A stretch of 64,000 bases of DNA from Ruminococcaceae bacterium KH2T8 (GTDB taxonomy: Bacteria; Bacillota; Clostridia; Saccharofermentanales; Saccharofermentanaceae). The number at the start of each line of letters is the position of its first letter. Position 1 is the first letter of the stretch. The notes beneath the pieces were generated by a model that was not told the origin of the DNA, did not search any database, and saw nothing but the letters and a program-made list of their open reading frames with translations. The stretch lies in the NCBI GenBank assembly GCA_900111435.1, contig FOIY01000003.1, positions 124,001 to 188,000 of the forward strand, in the 5' to 3' direction. The position numbers were made by a program, and so were the translations under genes. Below are positions 1-7,495 of this stretch, piece after piece.

Positions 1-187
1 CATCACTACTGCTCATCTCACCGTTGTTGCCGGTCGATACTCGAAGCATGACTCCATCACGGGACTGAAGCTCGCTCACCTCATATCTTTCGACAGCAGA
101 GACTTTTGCTCTGCCGGGTATATTACAACCTGTAAGCATAGTCAGCATTAATGTAGAAGCAAGTAGAATGGGTAGCGTCTTTTTCAT
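1..187 (-). CDS. Lipoprotein, N-terminal part (runs off window)
   Basis: An open frame starts at an ATG at 187-185 with a GGAG ribosome site eight bases upstream and runs off the left window edge. The first 21 residues are a signal peptide: two lysines, a hydrophobic stretch, then a lipobox ending in LTMLTGC, so the mature protein would be lipid-anchored at Cys21. The visible mature part (about 40 residues) has no motif I recognise. Surface lipoprotein by inference; function unknown. Confidence 0.7.
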   Translation of the reverse strand, partial: MKKTLPILLASTLMLTMLTGCNIPGRAKVSAVERYEVSELQSRDGVMLRVSTGNNGEMSSSD

Positions 188-253
188 ATTCACATCTCCG
201 AGCATATTCTCATATACATATAGACGAATAGCAGAGAAAAAAGTCGCAAATGA

Positions 254-739
254 TCATAGATCCTCCATGAATCTTCTTATGTCTTCTCTTGATGTGAACC
301 TGTAAAGTTCCTTATCGTGATAACGCGAAAGGATCTCGTCGATACGGGGTTTGGTCTCCGCCTGAAACTCTTCTACGAACTTTCTGAATTCGGGATCAAG
401 TTCATCCTCCGTCCAGGGCATATCATCCCTTTTAACACCGACTCTGGAAGCGATACCTTCCATACAGACTTCCGTCGGAAAATCCAGGAAGAATATAGTC
501 TCAGCGCGGCTGATCCTATGCTCTATCGTGCTTATATAGTTCCCGTCTATTATCCACTTATCCCCGTCCATGATCTCGTTCATCTTGAGTATCAGCTCAT
601 CACGGGATATATGCGTCCTGTCTTCTTTCCAGTAGATGTTATCCAGATGGTATAACGGCAGCTCAATTGAAGATGCGAGCTGCTTTGAAAAGTAACTCTT
701 CCCTGCTCCGGGCGAGCCAATGACGATCACTTTATTCAT
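254..739 (-). CDS. P-loop kinase-like protein (adenylate kinase / FlaR-like fold)
   Basis: About 161 residues. A Walker A motif GSPGAGKS lies near residue 8, followed by a nucleotide-kinase pattern: DNIYW (substrate lid), WIIDGNY and FLDFP as the Walker B strand. This is the layout of the small P-loop NTPases annotated as adenylate-kinase-related or 'DNA topology modulation FlaR-like' proteins, which are generally of unknown substrate. The start is the ATG at 739, which overlaps the TGA of the upstream PAS gene by one base, so translation is probably coupled. Cytosolic; function beyond nucleotide-dependent phosphotransfer cannot be stated. Confidence 0.7.
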   Translation of the reverse strand: MNKVIVIGSPGAGKSYFSKQLASSIELPLYHLDNIYWKEDRTHISRDELILKMNEIMDGDKWIIDGNYISTIEHRISRAETIFFLDFPTEVCMEGIASRVGVKRDDMPWTEDELDPEFRKFVEEFQAETKPRIDEILSRYHDKELYRFTSREDIRRFMEDL

Positions 740-1104
740 CACTTGATACCGTCATACAAAGGCATGGTCTCGCGATCACGATACTCGTGCTTTTCGTAGT
801 ATCCGATGAGCTTTCCCGAGTCGTCGCGAAGAGCTACCATATATACGTCTTTGTTTTCCTTATCGTTTCGGAATGTATATGTGATGTTATTCTCAGGAGA
901 ATCCTCGAACCACTTAATGACCTTCTCGATCATCTCGCATGACTTCGGGTTATGGCATGCCATCAGGCTCTTACCCGTCAGGTCTCCGTGATACCTCTTG
1001 ATCGCAACGGGATTCATGTAGATAATCGTGTGCTCCAGGTCGCAGACCACCACAGGCGCCCTGTCCATATCAAGTATGCTCTTAAAGAATGCAAAATGTT
1101 CCAT
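739..1104 (-). CDS. Single-domain PAS protein
   Basis: 121 residues making one PAS fold: an N-terminal DRAPVVVCDLEHTIIYMN strand-turn-strand, the GKSL helix and a C-terminal YMVALRDDSGKLIGYYE strand pair. There is no attached output domain, so it would have to act by binding a ligand or partner protein. GGAGG lies six bases before the ATG. Its stop overlaps the start of the kinase-like gene. PAS sensors of this small type are common in Clostridia; ligand and partner are unknown. Confidence 0.7.
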   Translation of the reverse strand: MEHFAFFKSILDMDRAPVVVCDLEHTIIYMNPVAIKRYHGDLTGKSLMACHNPKSCEMIEKVIKWFEDSPENNITYTFRNDKENKDVYMVALRDDSGKLIGYYEKHEYRDRETMPLYDGIK

Positions 1105-1116
1105 ATCTTTCCTCCG

Positions 1117-1491
1117 TTAGTTTCTTCCGCGCGCGTTAGCTACCATCGATCTTATCTTCTGGTAGAGCTCATTTACCGCGTATGCTTCGTCCATACCTTC
1201 GTATCTTACGGCACGCTGACCGTCAGCCTTATTCTTGTACACGACAAAGTGACCGCTCGCAGCATCCCTGTAGATACCGAAAGCCTTAGGCTCTTTATAA
1301 TCCTCACCGATATGCACATGCATCCTGTCGAGCGGCAGATGCTTTTCATCACAATATGTCACGAGCTCGGCAATGGTAGTCGGGCCTTTGGAATAATGTC
1401 CTGCTACGTGAGTATTTACGGCACCGCAGTGAGGGCAGGATTCATCTGTCGTCTCCATATAGTTACCGCAGTAATCGCAATTAACTTTCAT
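1117..1491 (-). CDS. Zinc-ribbon protein, short paralogue
   Basis: 124 residues. The N-terminus is a four-cysteine zinc ribbon (CDYC at residue 5 and CPHC near 19). The remaining 90 residues are closely similar to residues 30-120 of the protein encoded immediately upstream (shared GEDYKEPKAFGIY, FVVYKNKA and DEAYAVNELY motifs), so the two arose by tandem duplication. Its ATG overlaps the stop of that gene (ATGA). It lacks the membrane segment and acidic tail of its neighbour and is presumably soluble. No function can be assigned. Confidence 0.6.
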   Translation of the reverse strand: MKVNCDYCGNYMETTDESCPHCGAVNTHVAGHYSKGPTTIAELVTYCDEKHLPLDRMHVHIGEDYKEPKAFGIYRDAASGHFVVYKNKADGQRAVRYEGMDEAYAVNELYQKIRSMVANARGRN

Positions 1492-2360
1492 CAGATAAAG
1501 TCTCCAAAATCAAATCTGATACGCCAGTCGCTGTCCCAGTCTACTCCGCCGGAATCACCGCCCCAGTCGTAATCATCATATGAATCATTCCAATCGTAGT
1601 CGTCGTCATCGTCCCAGTCGCTGTCGGATTCCCAGTCACTCGAATAATCCTCTGTCGGGAATTCCTCTACATCGTAATCCCTGTCGTAATCTGATCCGAG
1701 GTAATCATCCTTGTCGACATATTCGTCGATATTACGTGCGACTTCCCACTCCTCGTCATCCTCATCGTATGTATACCAATAGGAACCGTGACGATAATAT
1801 CTGTCGCCCCTGTATTCATAGTATCCGTTCTTATTACCGAAGACTGATCTGAATGCTCCGACGATACCTAATATGATCACCCAACCGGCGATCAGGATCA
1901 GCGCGATCCAGCAAAGTACATATGCGAGACTTCCTTTCTTGAGTGTACCGGGTCTCGTAGTCGTGGAAGTCGGTCGCGGCTTTCCTGCAGTTGCTTCCCT
2001 TGCCTCATTAAGAAGGTCCTTGATCTTCAGGTAAAGCTCATTTACGGCATAGGCTTCATCAGTACCGTCGTATCTTATCGCACGCTGACCGTTCGCCTTG
2101 TTCTTATATACGACAAAGTGACCGTTCTTTTCATTCTTATAGATACCGAAAGCCTTCGGCTCCTTAAAATCTTCGCCGAGATGAATATGCATCGTATCGA
2201 GCTTTAAGCCCTTTGAATCACAGAAAGCCTTAAGCTCATCTATAGTCTTTGGAGTACCTGTTACCGTCCTTTGAAAATTCGGATTCTTCGCTCCGCAATG
2301 AGGACACTCCTCAAGTGTATTATCTATCTCGCTTCCACAGTATTCACAATTTGCTTTCAT
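1491..2360 (-). CDS. Zinc-ribbon membrane protein with acidic Asp/Tyr-rich tail
   Basis: 289 residues in four parts: a zinc ribbon (CEYC ... CPHC, residues 5-23), the domain shared with the downstream paralogue (about 30-120), one hydrophobic segment near 145-170, and a low-complexity C-terminus of roughly 100 residues dominated by Asp, Tyr, Trp and Ser. The likely topology is a cytosolic ribbon domain with the acidic tail outside the membrane. Such a tail could bind cations or cell wall, but that is a guess. Transcribed before, and overlapping, its short paralogue. Confidence 0.6.
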   Translation of the reverse strand: MKANCEYCGSEIDNTLEECPHCGAKNPNFQRTVTGTPKTIDELKAFCDSKGLKLDTMHIHLGEDFKEPKAFGIYKNEKNGHFVVYKNKANGQRAIRYDGTDEAYAVNELYLKIKDLLNEAREATAGKPRPTSTTTRPGTLKKGSLAYVLCWIALILIAGWVIILGIVGAFRSVFGNKNGYYEYRGDRYYRHGSYWYTYDEDDEEWEVARNIDEYVDKDDYLGSDYDRDYDVEEFPTEDYSSDWESDSDWDDDDDYDWNDSYDDYDWGGDSGGVDWDSDWRIRFDFGDFI

Positions 2361-2408
2361 TGATCAACCTCCGATAACTCCATAAACATTATACACTTTG
2401 AAAGCACC

Positions 2409-2438
2409 AAAAAGGAGACAGGAAGCCCTGTCTCCTTT
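2409..2438 (-). terminator. Intrinsic terminator
   Basis: A perfect 9-bp stem (GGAGACAGG/CCTGTCTCC, 2414-2435) with a 4-base loop is followed on the minus strand by TTTTT. It would end transcripts coming from the remnant at 2464-2568 or from the gene at 2639-3928. Confidence 0.8.
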
Positions 2439-2463
2439 CGTGTTGATCAGTAATTATCAAATC

Positions 2464-2568
2464 TTACTTCTTAGCCGCTTCACTCTTATTCACACATGTC
2501 GAAGCACCGAGCATTGCTGCATTCGCCGCGGCAAGTGCGCTACCCGATGCGATGAGCTGGCTGTCAGA
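2464..2568 (-). pseudogene. C-terminal gene remnant
   Basis: An open frame of 34 codons ends at TAA 2466-2464. It is preceded directly by an in-frame TAA and has no plausible start with a ribosome site, yet the encoded piece (Ala-rich, ending CVNKSEAAKK) looks like the natural C-terminus of a protein and is followed by a good terminator. It is best read as the tail of a gene that lost its 5' part. The remaining bases up to 2638 hold nothing I can identify. Confidence 0.3.
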
Positions 2569-2638
2569 TTAATAGAACGCTAATACGGGATTAAGGAATT
2601 CACCCGTATAGTTAAAGAGAGTATAAAGTCATCTCGAC

Positions 2639-3928
2639 TTACTTCTTGAGCTTAAGGTCGACGAGTACCCAGTCATCGGATAAGATCTCGTAAGCATGAC
2701 CGCAGCTCGGGCAGATCTTATTCTTTGTCGCATCAAAGCTCGATGCACATGAAGGGCACTGGATCCTCGTCATGGAGAAGTTGAGGTTAACGGGAATATC
2801 CGTTCTTCTCTGAAATACTGCTCTAAAGCACTGCCTTTTGAACTTCACTTTCTCCTCACCGGCATAAAGAGCATCGAAGAAAGCATCCGCCCATACAGTC
2901 GTGATACCGTCCTTCTCATCAAAACCTGCGATACCCAAAGCACCGCCGTAGTTAAGATCGATGATATCCTTAAATGCGGGATCGACAGGCTTTCCGGTAT
3001 AAAATAGCAGATCCTGCTCATCCTTCGAATAGATCGTTGTCTTTATAAGCGATATCGCCTTACTCGTAAAATACTCGAAAGAGAACTCGGGGCTTAATGC
3101 CTTCATCCTCTTTTCGAATCTGCTCCTGGAACCTGCGGTACCCATCTTGGATGATTCATTGATACCGGTAGCTATCAGTCTGGCAAGCAGGGTCATCGAG
3201 AAAAAGACATAACCCGTGAACAGACCAAGCAGACTCAAACCGAAGATGGTGGCAAAGATAAGAATGAACTTACCCACGCCGGAGCCGCGGCTCAATTCAT
3301 CCGCATTAAAGATGAAATAGCTAATGTTCAGTAAGAGCGGCATAGCGATAAGGAACGGCGCCATGCCTTTCTTGCCCTCACTGCCGGTGATTCCGACATC
3401 GTCAAGAAAATAGTAACTCGTTACCTTCGGGAAAAGATCGTCCATCTTGTACCTGATACCGCAATAAGGGCATCCGTTAACAAGTTCCGAGATCTTCGCT
3501 ACGGAACCGCAGCTTGGGCAGCAATAACTCTCATCATCAGGATGAGTACCTGTTCTTACGTCAGTTAGTGTCTGGTACGATACTGTCTTTCGGTCATCCT
3601 TATAGAGCTTCTTGCCGTCTTTGGTAACAGTTCTCCTGACACCGATTCGCTTAAAGCAGACGGAGCTCTCATAATGTGCGTCAGTCCAGTTCTGACCGAC
3701 TAATACGGTATCGGGTGTCTTATCTCTCTCGTATGTCTCATACTTGATCTCAAGACCCTTGTCGATGATCCTTTCGTGCTGGAGTTTTAAAGCATAAGTA
3801 ACGTCATTATCTGCGAATGTGATATCTTCACCGTTTGCGATCGCAGGTCCGAGCGACTTAAGAAACTGCTCGAGCTTTACCTTGAATGAATCCTTTATCT
3901 TCTTGACATTGAAAAAGTTGTAACCCAT
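2639..3928 (-). CDS. Double zinc-ribbon membrane protein, possibly Tim44-like
   Basis: 429 residues. A basic N-terminal part of about 130 residues is followed by a first zinc ribbon (CCPSCG ... CPYCG, about 136-157), two hydrophobic segments (about 190-205 and 222-248), an alpha/beta domain with FEYFTSKAISLIKTTIYSKD that resembles the Tim44-like/NTF2-like domain of bacterial membrane proteins, and a second ribbon at the C-terminus (CPSC ... CPSCG). The two ribbons bracket the membrane part. Function unknown; the Tim44 comparison is from memory of the fold pattern and needs a profile search. Confidence 0.55.
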   Translation of the reverse strand: MGYNFFNVKKIKDSFKVKLEQFLKSLGPAIANGEDITFADNDVTYALKLQHERIIDKGLEIKYETYERDKTPDTVLVGQNWTDAHYESSVCFKRIGVRRTVTKDGKKLYKDDRKTVSYQTLTDVRTGTHPDDESYCCPSCGSVAKISELVNGCPYCGIRYKMDDLFPKVTSYYFLDDVGITGSEGKKGMAPFLIAMPLLLNISYFIFNADELSRGSGVGKFILIFATIFGLSLLGLFTGYVFFSMTLLARLIATGINESSKMGTAGSRSRFEKRMKALSPEFSFEYFTSKAISLIKTTIYSKDEQDLLFYTGKPVDPAFKDIIDLNYGGALGIAGFDEKDGITTVWADAFFDALYAGEEKVKFKRQCFRAVFQRRTDIPVNLNFSMTRIQCPSCASSFDATKNKICPSCGHAYEILSDDWVLVDLKLKK

Positions 3929-4003
3929 AGATATCCCCCCTCATAGATCCATGTGAATACATTTCGTAACCAAGAGTATTATATCATTATTTGTTAACTC
4001 CAA

Positions 4004-4083
4004 TAAAAAATGACCGCCCTAGCCAAAGATGCGGTCATAAATTGACAAATCCGAGGTAACCGTCTGTGAGGCACCTCTTTTAT
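4004..4083 (-). ncRNA. Candidate small RNA
   Basis: A short transcription unit without a convincing gene. The promoter (4090-4118) is near consensus, and transcription from about 4083 would run 80 bases to a terminator with an 8-bp stem (ATGACCGC/GCGGTCAT, 4010-4038) followed by TTTTTT. The body contains GAGGT/ACCTC complementarity. A GTG frame of 22 codons can be read but lacks a ribosome site. Independent sRNA by inference. Confidence 0.4.
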
Positions 4084-4089
4084 ACACTG

Positions 4090-4118
4090 ATTTTATCATC
4101 AGCCGGAATGACAGTCAA
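4090..4118 (-). promoter_or_regulatory. Promoter of candidate sRNA
   Basis: On the minus strand, -35 TTGACT (4118-4113), a 17-base spacer and -10 TAAAAT (4095-4090). No gene start lies within reach downstream, which is the reason for proposing an RNA gene. Confidence 0.6.
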
Positions 4119-4143
4119 TTTGGATAACCGACGTGGACATAAA

Positions 4144-4177
4144 GAAAAGCTCCAAGACACATGCCTCAGAGCTCTTC
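4144..4177 (-). terminator. Terminator of iscS-iscU
   Basis: Minus-strand hairpin AAGAGCTC/GAGCTTTT (one G-U pair) followed by CTTT, about 30 bases after the iscU stop codon. Confidence 0.55.
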
Positions 4178-4207
4178 TTCAGGTTTCAATATGACTTTGA
4201 ATGATAT

Positions 4208-4579
4208 TTACTTTCTGCTGTTATAGTCCTCGATCGCTGCTTCGATGGCTTCCTGTGCCAGGACGGAGCAGTGCATCTTATAGTCAGGGAGTCCGTCGAG
4301 AGCCTCCGCTACTGCCTTGTTAGTAAGCTTCTTTGCTTCCTCGAGGGGCTTGCCCTTGATGAGTTCTGTTGCCATGGAGCTGGAAGCGATGGCGCTGCCG
4401 CATCCGAATGTCTCGAACTTAACATCCTCGATGATGTCGTTCTCGATCTTTAAGTACATCTTCATGATGTCACCGCACTTGGCGTTACCTACTTCGCCGA
4501 TGCCGTTAGCATCCTCGAGTACTCCTACGTTTCTGGGATTTCTGAAGTGATCCATTACCTTTTCGCTATAAAGTGCCAT
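4208..4579 (-). CDS. iscU: Iron-sulfur cluster scaffold IscU/NifU-N
   Basis: 123 residues, the usual length of the stand-alone scaffold. The three cluster-ligand cysteines are in place: Cys35 (GNAKCGD), Cys60 (FGCGSA) and Cys104 (KMHCSVL); the Asp after Cys35 that permits cluster transfer is present. It receives persulfide sulfur from the cysteine desulfurase encoded 15 bases upstream and assembles Fe-S clusters for apoproteins. In this window its clients could include the NifH/NifDK-like proteins and NifB. There is no C-terminal NifU extension. Transcribed with iscS from the Rrf2-controlled intergenic region. Confidence 0.95.
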   Translation of the reverse strand: MALYSEKVMDHFRNPRNVGVLEDANGIGEVGNAKCGDIMKMYLKIENDIIEDVKFETFGCGSAIASSSMATELIKGKPLEEAKKLTNKAVAEALDGLPDYKMHCSVLAQEAIEAAIEDYNSRK

Positions 4580-4594
4580 ATCTTTATCTCCTTC

Positions 4595-5779
4595 TTACAG
4601 TATGAATGTGCCTTTGCCTGCTACCAGGTCTCTCCATACGGGAGAGAAGCCTCTTAAGTATTCAACTACTTCTTTTACCGACTTGATGATGTAATCTGCA
4701 TCTTCATCCGTGATATCCTCACCGAGACTTAATCTTAAGGAACCATGTGCTACATCGTGTACTCTGCCGATAGCGAGGAGCACGTGGCTCGGATCGAGGG
4801 AACCTGATGTGCAGGCACTACCCGAAGAAGCTGCGATGCCCTTGTCATCCAGAAGGAGAAGGAGTGACTCTCCCTCGATACCTTCAAAGCAGAAATTGAT
4901 GTTACTCGGAACTCTGCTGTTCTCATCACCGTTGATCGCGGAATGAGGGATCTCCTTAAGACCTGCGATTATCTTGTTTCTGATAGGTGTGAGCTTTGCC
5001 GCATAGTTATCGAGATTATCGACAGATTCCTTAAGTGCCGTTGCCATTGCTGCGATACCGGGTACATTCTCCGTACCTGCTCTCTTGCCTCTTTCCTGAG
5101 CTCCGCCCTCGATAAGGTTCGTAAGTCTTATGCCCTTCTTTGCATAGAGGAAACCTGTGCCCTTAGGGCCGTGAAACTTGTGTCCCGATGCGGAGAGAAA
5201 ATCGATATTATCTTCCTCGACATTTACCTTTATGTGTCCAACTGCCTGTACTGCATCAGTATGGAAGAGTACGCCGTGCTTGCGGCAGATGGCACCAATC
5301 TCGCGGATAGGCTGGATGGTACCGATCTCGTTATTTGCATACATTACGGTTACAAGAGCAGTCTCATCCTTGATAGCCGCCTCGACTTCCTCGGGACGGA
5401 CGATACCGTTCTCATGTACGGGAAGAAGAGTTACTTCGAATCCTTCTGACTCGAGCTTCTTCAGCGTATGAAGGATAGCGTGATGCTCGAAAGCCGTGGA
5501 GATAATATGCTTCTTACCGTTCTTCTCACCGAGCTTTGCTGCGGAGATAAGAGCCTGATTATCTGCTTCGCTTCCTCCTGATGTGAAGAGGATCTCCCTG
5601 GGGTTGGCACCAATAGCCTGTGCAACTTCCTCTCTGGCCTTCTCGAGAGCTTCCTTTGCCTTCTGTCCGAAAGCATAGAGGCTCGAAGGGTTACCATATA
5701 TATCTCCGATAAGGGATACCATTGTATTTACGGCTGCTTCACTCATCTTGGTGGTAGCAGCATTATCTGCATAGATCAT
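4595..5779 (-). CDS. iscS: Cysteine desulfurase IscS/NifS
   Basis: 394 residues. PLP enzyme that removes sulfur from cysteine as an enzyme persulfide and hands it to IscU. The Schiff-base lysine is in SASGHKFHGPKG (Lys201) and the catalytic cysteine in SSGSACTSG (Cys323), with the long loop of the IscS/NifS class. A GTG further upstream (5797) is in frame, but the ATG at 5779 is preferred because AAAGGA sits nine bases before it and the family begins with MIYADNAATT. Two Rrf2-type operators lie upstream. The NifS-plus-short-IscU pair is typical of Clostridia. Confidence 0.95.
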   Translation of the reverse strand: MIYADNAATTKMSEAAVNTMVSLIGDIYGNPSSLYAFGQKAKEALEKAREEVAQAIGANPREILFTSGGSEADNQALISAAKLGEKNGKKHIISTAFEHHAILHTLKKLESEGFEVTLLPVHENGIVRPEEVEAAIKDETALVTVMYANNEIGTIQPIREIGAICRKHGVLFHTDAVQAVGHIKVNVEEDNIDFLSASGHKFHGPKGTGFLYAKKGIRLTNLIEGGAQERGKRAGTENVPGIAAMATALKESVDNLDNYAAKLTPIRNKIIAGLKEIPHSAINGDENSRVPSNINFCFEGIEGESLLLLLDDKGIAASSGSACTSGSLDPSHVLLAIGRVHDVAHGSLRLSLGEDITDEDADYIIKSVKEVVEYLRGFSPVWRDLVAGKGTFIL

Positions 5780-5827
5780 ATTCGATTTTCCTTTCACTTA
5801 AGCCTTGATGGAATGTTACACCCTTTT

Positions 5828-5845
5828 ACCTACTGTGTCAATAGG
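5828..5845. promoter_or_regulatory. Rrf2-type operator (site 1)
   Basis: ACCTA-N8-ATAGG within the iscS/rrf2 intergenic region, in the leader side of iscS. The same gapped dyad recurs before cysK-nif (15034), the trans-sulfuration operon (25190) and metE (35237), which argues for a shared regulator, most simply the Rrf2 protein encoded next to it. Confidence 0.6.
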
Positions 5846-5855
5846 TGAATGGGCA

Positions 5856-5888
5856 TTGATTTACCCTATTACCTTTCGGTATAATAGG
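5856..5888 (+). promoter_or_regulatory. rrf2 promoter with overlapping operator (site 2)
   Basis: -35 TTGATT (5856-5861), 18-base spacer, -10 TATAAT (5880-5885) for the Rrf2 gene. A second operator, ACCTT-N8-ATAGG (5871-5888), covers the -10 element, the arrangement expected for autorepression. Confidence 0.65.
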
Positions 5889-5921
5889 TGAAGCAAATCC
5901 AATGATTAAGGGGTATTTCTT

Positions 5922-6320
5922 ATGATCTCTACTAAAGGAAGATATGCAATTCGAGTAATGATAGATCTTGCCGAGCACGATACCGGCAATTATATTCCGC
6001 TCAAGGATATCGCCGAGAGGCAGGAGATCTCCAAGAAGTACTTAGAGATAATCGTTAAGGAGATGGTCCAGGGTGGTCTCGTTGTCGGTGCCAGCGGAAA
6101 GGGCGGCGGCTATAAGCTCGTAAAGAAGCCCGAGAAGTATAAGATCGGCGAGATCTTGGAGCTCATGGAAGGACCTCTTAACTCTGTTGCCTGTCTTGCC
6201 GATAAGGGATTTAAGTGCGACAGAAAGAAGTCATGTCAGACTCTTCCCATGTGGGTTGAATTCGATAAGATGGTCCACGACTTCTTCTACCACAAGACAC
6301 TGAAAGATCTTATCGGATGA
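5922..6320 (+). CDS. Rrf2-family regulator (IscR/CymR type)
   Basis: 132 residues. Winged-helix DNA-binding domain opening with ISTKGRYAIRVMIDLA and containing the SKKYLEIIV recognition helix, then a C-terminal segment with three cysteines (ACLADKGFKCDRKKSC). Those cysteines fit an Fe-S cluster as in IscR, but CymR-type cysteine regulators have the same fold. It is divergent from iscS-iscU, and its operator motif also precedes sulfur amino acid operons, so a combined Fe-S/cysteine role is likely. Ribosome site AAGGGG lies nine bases upstream of the ATG. Confidence 0.85.
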   Translation: MISTKGRYAIRVMIDLAEHDTGNYIPLKDIAERQEISKKYLEIIVKEMVQGGLVVGASGKGGGYKLVKKPEKYKIGEILELMEGPLNSVACLADKGFKCDRKKSCQTLPMWVEFDKMVHDFFYHKTLKDLIG

Positions 6321-6326
6321 TAAACC

Positions 6327-7019
6327 TTATTTCTCGAACCTGAGCTTTTCCTTTCGAACTTCTCCTAAATGAGTCATATCGTTAAAGAGCTCGATCCTCG
6401 GGACGATCAGGTCGCCGTTTAAAGGCGTGAAATCAAATATAGATACCGAACATACTCCGTAGGGCATAGATGCATATACGAAAGGGAGCGGCAGGCTCAA
6501 AAGATGAGCGATCAGTGCGCCTCCGGAACCTCCGTGAGCAAATATCGCTATGGTATCGTCAGAAGGGCTCACACAACGGTACATATCCCCTTCCCTTTTA
6601 AGACCATAGACTGACAGAAACTTATCAGAAGCATCGGCGATCTTATCATAGTAGTCGATGCAGATATTATCCTTGAAGAAATGATGTTCTCTCCACTTAT
6701 CGCCCTTGGCATATTCGGGAGAACCGGTTATCAGATCATGCGAGAGGGTCCATGGATGGCCATCGTATTCGAGCGGCTCACCGTTTCTGCCGCCCCAGTC
6801 TATCTCGTGCATGAATTCCAACGGCTGTACCTCGAGCCCGTGATCTTGAGCAGTAAAAGAAGCCGTCTTTAAAGCTCTCCCCATGGGAGAAGAATAGACG
6901 GCTCTTATGTTTTCATTATGCAGCCTCTCGGCAGTTATCTTCGCCTGCTCGATACCGTTAGGTGTCAGGCAGTCATTATCGTAATCGGGTTCACCGTGTC
7001 TAACAAAAATAAGTCTCAT
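6327..7019 (-). CDS. Histidine phosphatase family protein
   Basis: 230 residues. The catalytic RHG motif is at residues 7-9 (FVRHGEPD), the second arginine in VYSSPMGRALKTA, and the second histidine in IAFAHGGSGG. This is the phosphoglycerate-mutase-like fold; members hydrolyse small phosphate esters and substrate cannot be read from sequence. Its first codons lie inside the 3' arm and T-tract of the terminator of the upstream operon (7012-7047), so its expression may depend on readthrough or on the TATAAT just upstream of its ATG. Confidence 0.8.
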   Translation of the reverse strand: MRLIFVRHGEPDYDNDCLTPNGIEQAKITAERLHNENIRAVYSSPMGRALKTASFTAQDHGLEVQPLEFMHEIDWGGRNGEPLEYDGHPWTLSHDLITGSPEYAKGDKWREHHFFKDNICIDYYDKIADASDKFLSVYGLKREGDMYRCVSPSDDTIAIFAHGGSGGALIAHLLSLPLPFVYASMPYGVCSVSIFDFTPLNGDLIVPRIELFNDMTHLGEVRKEKLRFEK

Positions 7020-7047
7020 GACGTAATTATACCAAAGTCATGAGACT
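7012..7047 (-). terminator. Terminator of the cysK-nif operon, over the phosphatase start
   Basis: A perfect 11-bp inverted repeat (AGTCTCATGAC ... GTCATGAGACT) with a 14-base loop is followed on the minus strand by TATTTTTGTT. The ATG of the phosphatase gene is in the 3' arm, and a TATAAT is in the loop. Confidence 0.6.
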
Positions 7048-7052
7048 ATAGA

Positions 7053-7469
7053 TCATATCTGTCCGTTCCAGTCGATCAGGTCCTGAAGCGTCGTATGCTC
7101 GAGCACTCCGTTTATAGCAGTATCGAGCTTGATCCACAAAGGATAACAGACACATTGTGCTTTCCTCTCACAGTCATTCGAGGTTCCGCCTATACAGTTA
7201 GAAGATGACAGATCATTCTCGATGCACTTAAGTATCTCGCCTACCGTATATTCCTGCGGTTTCTTGGCAAGACGATAGCCGCCGTTTACACCTCTGGCGC
7301 TTATGACCTTCTGAGCTCTTTGAAGATTAGATACGATGTGCTCAAGGTATTTCTCGGATATATCCTCACGCTGAGCGACATCCTTTAATCTTACATACTT
7401 ATCGCCCTGGTACATGGAGAGATCCACCATGAACTTAAGTGCATTCTTTCCTTTGGTTGTTACGATCAT
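7053..7469 (-). CDS. Second Rrf2-family regulator, last gene of nif-like operon
   Basis: 138 residues, paralogous to the protein at 5922 (TTKGKNALKFMVDL start, SEKYLEHIV recognition helix, GVNGGYRLAKKP wing). Its C-terminal part carries four cysteines (SNCIGG, NDCERKAQCVCYP), so a metal or Fe-S cluster, or a thiol switch, is plausible. It ends the nitrogenase-like operon, and probably feeds back on it or on the sulfur genes; which of the two Rrf2 proteins binds the shared operator cannot be told from sequence. AAAGGAG ribosome site nine bases before the ATG. Confidence 0.8.
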   Translation of the reverse strand: MIVTTKGKNALKFMVDLSMYQGDKYVRLKDVAQREDISEKYLEHIVSNLQRAQKVISARGVNGGYRLAKKPQEYTVGEILKCIENDLSSSNCIGGTSNDCERKAQCVCYPLWIKLDTAINGVLEHTTLQDLIDWNGQI

Positions 7470-7495
7470 TATCGGGATCTCTCCTTTCTATAGAA

